A stretch of DNA of 64,000 nt. Origin: Acidimicrobiales bacterium (GTDB lineage: Bacteria; Actinomycetota; Acidimicrobiia; Acidimicrobiales; SZUA-35). A program made the position numbers and the translations under genes. This document shows, piece after piece, positions 60,834 to 64,000 of this stretch (within the stretch, counting starts at the first letter, position 1; each line of letters starts with the position of its first letter). Location of the stretch: positions 1-64,000 of the forward strand of contig JANQPB010000008.1 in assembly GCA_028285495.1 (NCBI GenBank). The letters run 5' to 3'. The notes below the pieces were generated by a model. It saw only the letters and a list, made by a program, of their open reading frames with translations, did not search any database and was not told the origin of the DNA.

Positions 60834-61441
60834 AGGCCGCTGAGTCTAAACCAGACCGGCTACCAGCTGCGGTCGGCGGACAAGCTGACAGAGGGGGACC
60901 TGACGAGGACCGTGCCGCTTTGCTTCCTACAGTCTCAAGGAGACAGCGGCTTTGAGATTGTTGCTACCACCGAGACGATTGACCGAGCATCCCGACCTTG
61001 AGCGATTGGCGGCGAGACCCCTGTCTGTTCTTCTTCTCGGCCGTTCGCTGAGCGAGGGGATCGACGAGTTCTCACCGCCCCTCCGATGACTTCACCAGCA
61101 AGCGCCCGACACGGTTGGACCTTGAACCGGTTACCCTCCGGGCCGAACTCGATGGGCTGGAGCACGACCAGTCCAGGAACCGCTCCACCAAGCCGAGACG
61201 CTCGACCAATCTAAGACGGAGAACCTCGCACCATCGCGGCAAATGGGCCGATAGCCGCCAGTCAGGCGACAAGCTAGTCTCGCTCCCAGCTTGTTGACAG
61301 CTCGGGCCCCTCTGAGCCAGCCAAGCGTTGCTACGTCGAGTCCGGCGGACTTCGGGCGGACGGACCGATCGACGTGCGATAGTGCTCCCACCGCCGGGGT
61401 AGGTGCCGGTGGTGACCCGTCCCTCCGGAAGAGGTTTCAAA
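60834..61441. other. Long divergent intergenic region
   Basis: 608 bp between divergent genes. Open frames exist but have Arg/Ser-rich, non-protein-like composition and no ribosome sites. It probably holds promoters for both neighbours; none was recognised with confidence. Confidence 0.45.
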
Positions 61442-62791
61442 GTGGGCTACGTCTTCATCTCCTACAGCCGACACGACGGGACGTACGTAGACAAGCTGGT
61501 GGAGTACCTCAACGCCCACCAAGTCGAGACCTGGGTAGACCGCGAAGACATGGTGCACGGCAGCCGCTACAAGCGCCTGATTCGAGGTGCCATCGACGAC
61601 TGTGAATCGTTCTTGGTCGTAATGACACCCGCCTCAGAGCGCTCCAAGTGGGTAGACAACGAACTCGACTGGGCCGAAAGGCGCCAGAAACCCATCTACT
61701 CACTATTGCTCGGCGGGACTCCCTTCTTCGGCTTGAGCGCCAGCCACTACGAAGACGTAACCGACCAGAGGATGCCGAGCGGGCGATTCATAGCAACGCT
61801 CTTGCCGACAAGGCCCCTGAGCAGGCAAGAGACCCCCACTCCTAGACCTGTCAGAGCAGCGACGATGAGGCCGGCTGGCCGCAGCGCCACGCCGGACACC
61901 GAGGCGGCCGTACTCAAGGGACATACAGCAGGAGTCTTGGGGTGTGCCTTTTCGCCTGACGGCCGATACATCGTTACTGCGTCCTATGACCGAACTCTGC
62001 GGATTTGGAATGCAGCCAGCGGTGGACGAATACGGACACTGACCGGACATAGAGACCCTGTCCGCTCCTGCACCGTTGCAACAAGGGACAGCCACGTCTT
62101 TTCGGCTTCGACAGACCGGACGATCCGACGCTGGGATCCCACCAACGGTCGCTTACTCCAGACCTACGAAGGGCACGGCGGGGGAGTCTGGGACTGCAGC
62201 GTCGCCCCGTCGGGGGAGTACCTCCTATCGGCGTCGGGCGACGACACTCTACGTCTTTGGACAGTCGACACCGGAGAGACCGTCAAGATTCTGACAGGTC
62301 ACACGGGTCCGGTTCGAGGCTGCGCGATCGCACCCGACGGCTCCTTCGTTGCCTCTGCATCCTACGATCGGACGTTGCGCTTGTGGGACCCCGTGAGCGG
62401 GTCGGCCATCCGTGTCTTGAGCGGACACTCAAACGGTCTCTGGGACTGTGCCATCTCACCTGACAGCCAATACGTCGTTTCTGCATCCTACGACGGCACG
62501 CTGCGCATCTGGGATCCGGGCACGGGAGAGACGCTTCAAGTTCTGCGTGGCCACGACGACCGAGTGCGAGGCTGCTCAATTGCCCCGACGGGCGAGTACT
62601 TGGCCTCCGCTTCCACCGACAAGGCAGTACGACTCTGGGACCCCGCTAGCGGCCGTACCCTTTCGACCCTACGAGGCCACACCGAGCCGGTGCGGGCGTG
62701 CGCCGTGTCCCCTTCGGCAGACCTCGTCGTCTCGGCGTCCTACGACAAGACCGCCCGGATCTGGCGAACGTCCACAGCAGATCACGAGTAG
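61442..62791 (+). CDS. TIR domain-WD40 repeat protein
   Basis: 449 residues. The GTG start is chosen because GGAAGAGG lies 7 nt upstream and the TIR domain begins at once (GYVFISYSRHDGTYVDKLVE). TIR residues about 1-125: WVDREDMVHG, FLVVMTPASERSKWVDNELD with the conserved Glu74 expected of NAD-cleaving TIRs, and PIYSLLLGG. A 30-residue Pro/Arg/Thr linker leads to seven WD40 repeats (about 157-445), each with GH, SASYD/T and LWDP/IWDP blades, probably one complete propeller. No STAND/NACHT NTPase lies between, unlike most bacterial TIR-WD40 sensors. The repeats are alike enough to suggest recent expansion. Cytosolic; the TIR would deplete NAD or make a signal nucleotide when triggered (family knowledge). 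Confidence 0.85.
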   Translation: MGYVFISYSRHDGTYVDKLVEYLNAHQVETWVDREDMVHGSRYKRLIRGAIDDCESFLVVMTPASERSKWVDNELDWAERRQKPIYSLLLGGTPFFGLSASHYEDVTDQRMPSGRFIATLLPTRPLSRQETPTPRPVRAATMRPAGRSATPDTEAAVLKGHTAGVLGCAFSPDGRYIVTASYDRTLRIWNAASGGRIRTLTGHRDPVRSCTVATRDSHVFSASTDRTIRRWDPTNGRLLQTYEGHGGGVWDCSVAPSGEYLLSASGDDTLRLWTVDTGETVKILTGHTGPVRGCAIAPDGSFVASASYDRTLRLWDPVSGSAIRVLSGHSNGLWDCAISPDSQYVVSASYDGTLRIWDPGTGETLQVLRGHDDRVRGCSIAPTGEYLASASTDKAVRLWDPASGRTLSTLRGHTEPVRACAVSPSADLVVSASYDKTARIWRTSTADHE

Positions 62792-63055
62792 CTCTCGATG
62801 AAGCGGACTCCAAACCGAACAAATTTGAACGACTCTGGCCCGTCACTGATTGAGGTTCGGTAGTCGGACACGAACAACTGGCGATGGTCAGTGCCCTCAC
62901 CACCAGATCGTGTCGACATGCATACACACACGCGCTAACGTGATCCGCCACTCGCCAAGCATTCTGTTCAGACGGGCCCTCGTGGCCGCAAGACGCTCGT
63001 CGATTGAGTCTCCCAGGCGAGCAGCACCACTCGCTACCTTGGGCCTAGGTCGGTC

Positions 63056-63799
63056 ATGCTCACAGACATCGTTGCGGGACTCGTCCTCTTCGGGTTCCTC
63101 ACCTCAACAACGCTCTTCGCAGTACGAGCCACGCGGCGACCTCGAGCAAACCTTGAAGGCCTCCTGTTCTCCGTGACCGGGGGGATTCTCTTTCTCATCC
63201 TCGTCGCCGATCGCATGCCTGGTGGCTACATCGAAGGACGAGGGATACTCACAGTCCTGCCTTGGTCTCCGGAGGCCCGCTTCGCTTCGCCGGCCTGGAT
63301 CGTTTGGGCTACCGCCCTGTTTTATGTGCTGAGAGCCGTAGTCTTTAACCGACTCGAGAAACGATACGAGTGGGCAACACAGCGTGCGGGCTCCCTGGCG
63401 TCCTACCTAGCGCTGTCAGTGGTAACAGTCGAGTTGGTGGCCAGGATCTACGACATTGGCTTCATTGGCCGGATGTTTCTACTCGCCACCGGTATTGGAC
63501 TCTTCTACTTGCCGTGGTCTGATCTCCTCCAAGTCATCGCCACCACCTTCTCAAAGGGACCAAGAATCCTGGCGCGGTACATCCCGCGGGTCTTGCGCAA
63601 CTTCGGCGCATACTTTGGCTTCGTGCTGGCGTTTCTGGCGGACCTGAGGAGGTTCTGGAAGTTTGGCGCAACATACGAACGGTGGATGGACGGACTTCTT
63701 GAGGACCAGGACGACGACGTTGCATCGTCCATCGATGGAAGACTCGCCGACCTTAACGAGAAGATCGAGCGACAAGAGGAAGAGCGAAACGAAGTGTAG
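63056..63799 (+). CDS. Multi-TM hypothetical protein with charged C-terminal tail
   Basis: 247 residues. Four to five likely TM segments: IVAGLVLFGFLTSTTLFAV, LLFSVTGGILFLILVA, SPAWIVWATALFYVLRAVVF, LASYLALSVVTVELVARIY and MFLLATGIGLFYLPWSDLL. After FGAYFGFVLAFLADLRRFWK comes an acidic, coiled-coil tail (LLEDQDDDVASSIDGRLADL, NEKIERQEEERNEV). It lies 264 bp after the TIR-WD40 gene on the same strand. The family is unrecognised; a membrane partner of the TIR protein is possible from position only. Confidence 0.6.
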   Translation: MLTDIVAGLVLFGFLTSTTLFAVRATRRPRANLEGLLFSVTGGILFLILVADRMPGGYIEGRGILTVLPWSPEARFASPAWIVWATALFYVLRAVVFNRLEKRYEWATQRAGSLASYLALSVVTVELVARIYDIGFIGRMFLLATGIGLFYLPWSDLLQVIATTFSKGPRILARYIPRVLRNFGAYFGFVLAFLADLRRFWKFGATYERWMDGLLEDQDDDVASSIDGRLADLNEKIERQEEERNEV

Positions 63800-63930
63800 G
63801 TCCATCGCGGCATCTGGGTCGTGCAACGGTCGAGTAAATCAAACGATGGGCTCATCACTCAATCGAGGTCAGGACCAGTGCCAGATTGGGGTAAGTCGCG
63901 TGGAAGTCGTGCGAGGGCGGTGATATCGAA

Positions 63931-64000
63931 GTGAGTGCCTCAGAAGACGAACCGAAGATTGAGATCGACGAGGACTCGATCATTGACATCGAGGACTTCG
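63931..64000 (+). CDS. Start of an acidic protein (cut by window end)
   Basis: A GTG-initiated frame open to the end of the window encodes a strongly acidic N-terminus (SASEDEPKIEIDEDSIIDIE). GAGGGCGG lies about 13 nt upstream. It follows the multi-TM gene by 131 bp. Too short to assign. Confidence 0.4.
   Translation, partial: MSASEDEPKIEIDEDSIIDIEDF

Noticed and set aside
60935..61440. Minus-strand frames in the gap before the TIR-WD40 gene
   Set aside because: Arg/Ser/Pro-rich, no ribosome sites, no motif; more likely a regulatory region.
61900..62790. Nucleotide repeats resembling a CRISPR or minisatellite array
   Set aside because: They are the coding repeats of the WD40 blades, 42 codons each and in frame.
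51000..64000. Prophage
   Set aside because: No capsid, terminase, portal, tail, lysis or integrase gene is visible; only tRNA-fragment boundaries indicate mobility.

Overview
The window is high-GC DNA read mostly as tightly packed, often 4-nt-overlapping genes with many GTG starts. It fits an actinobacterium. The combination of a form I CO dehydrogenase, an Anbu peptidase, PPOX-class flavin/F420 enzymes and a LIV-type catabolic cluster would suit an acidimicrobial-type lineage, but taxonomy is an inference from gene content only.

Layout. (1) 1-2108: the tail of a Pro/Thr-rich membrane-anchored protein, then an ECF sigma factor overlapping a membrane protein with an extracellular CBM2-like cellulose-binding domain. 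(2) 2495-13767: two convergent gene sets for an aerobic, form I Mo/Cu CO dehydrogenase. On + are XdhC/CoxI, CoxD (MoxR ATPase), CoxE (VWA) and small proteins. On - are an 80-aa leader protein, CoxM-CoxS-CoxL, a CoxF/XdhC-YHS fusion, CoxG and five tandem small single-TM proteins. (3) 13849-34310: general metabolism, including an epoxide-hydrolase-like enzyme, a predicted metal-dependent hydrolase, several SDRs, an Anbu / glutaminase / FAD-oxidase operon, an AKR, a TetR with divergent Rieske oxygenase, an acyl-CoA dehydrogenase, an M20 amidohydrolase, a two-gene FSGRPNP/cysteine-peptidase-like unit, an ALDH, an AraC regulator and an SDR relic. (4) 34322-50754: a 16-kb unidirectional catabolic cluster with a complete branched-chain-type ABC transporter, two AMP-dependent acyl-CoA ligases, two thiolase-fold/DUF35 pairs (one Ltp2-aldolase-like), an enolase-superfamily enzyme, an amidohydrolase, a MIP18 protein, two PPOX proteins and an XRE/MmyB regulator. 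Two promoters there share one element.

(5) 51030-end is an accessory island. Three copies of a tRNA-Ser 3' half (anticodon loop to acceptor end), none with a 5' half, cut it into cassettes. Cassette I holds a PASTA lipoprotein and an AT-rich membrane protein. Cassette II is a co-directional set: a WecA/MraY-like membrane protein that has lost all catalytic aspartates and carries a C-terminal membrane-tethered domain, a 1060-aa helical-repeat/CHAT protein whose catalytic His is Gln, an EACC1-like small protein, and a TM/coiled-coil protein whose J-domain is now in another frame. Cassette III holds a conserved hypothetical protein, a TIR-WD40 protein with no NTPase module, a multi-TM protein and the start of an acidic protein. 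No integrase or intact tRNA-Ser is in the window; geometry puts both beyond its right edge.

The island looks like serially inserted conflict/defence cassettes. Cassette II, pairing a pseudo-glycosyltransferase membrane sensor candidate with a pseudo-CHAT protein and an EACC1-like adaptor, is the best candidate for an undescribed system.
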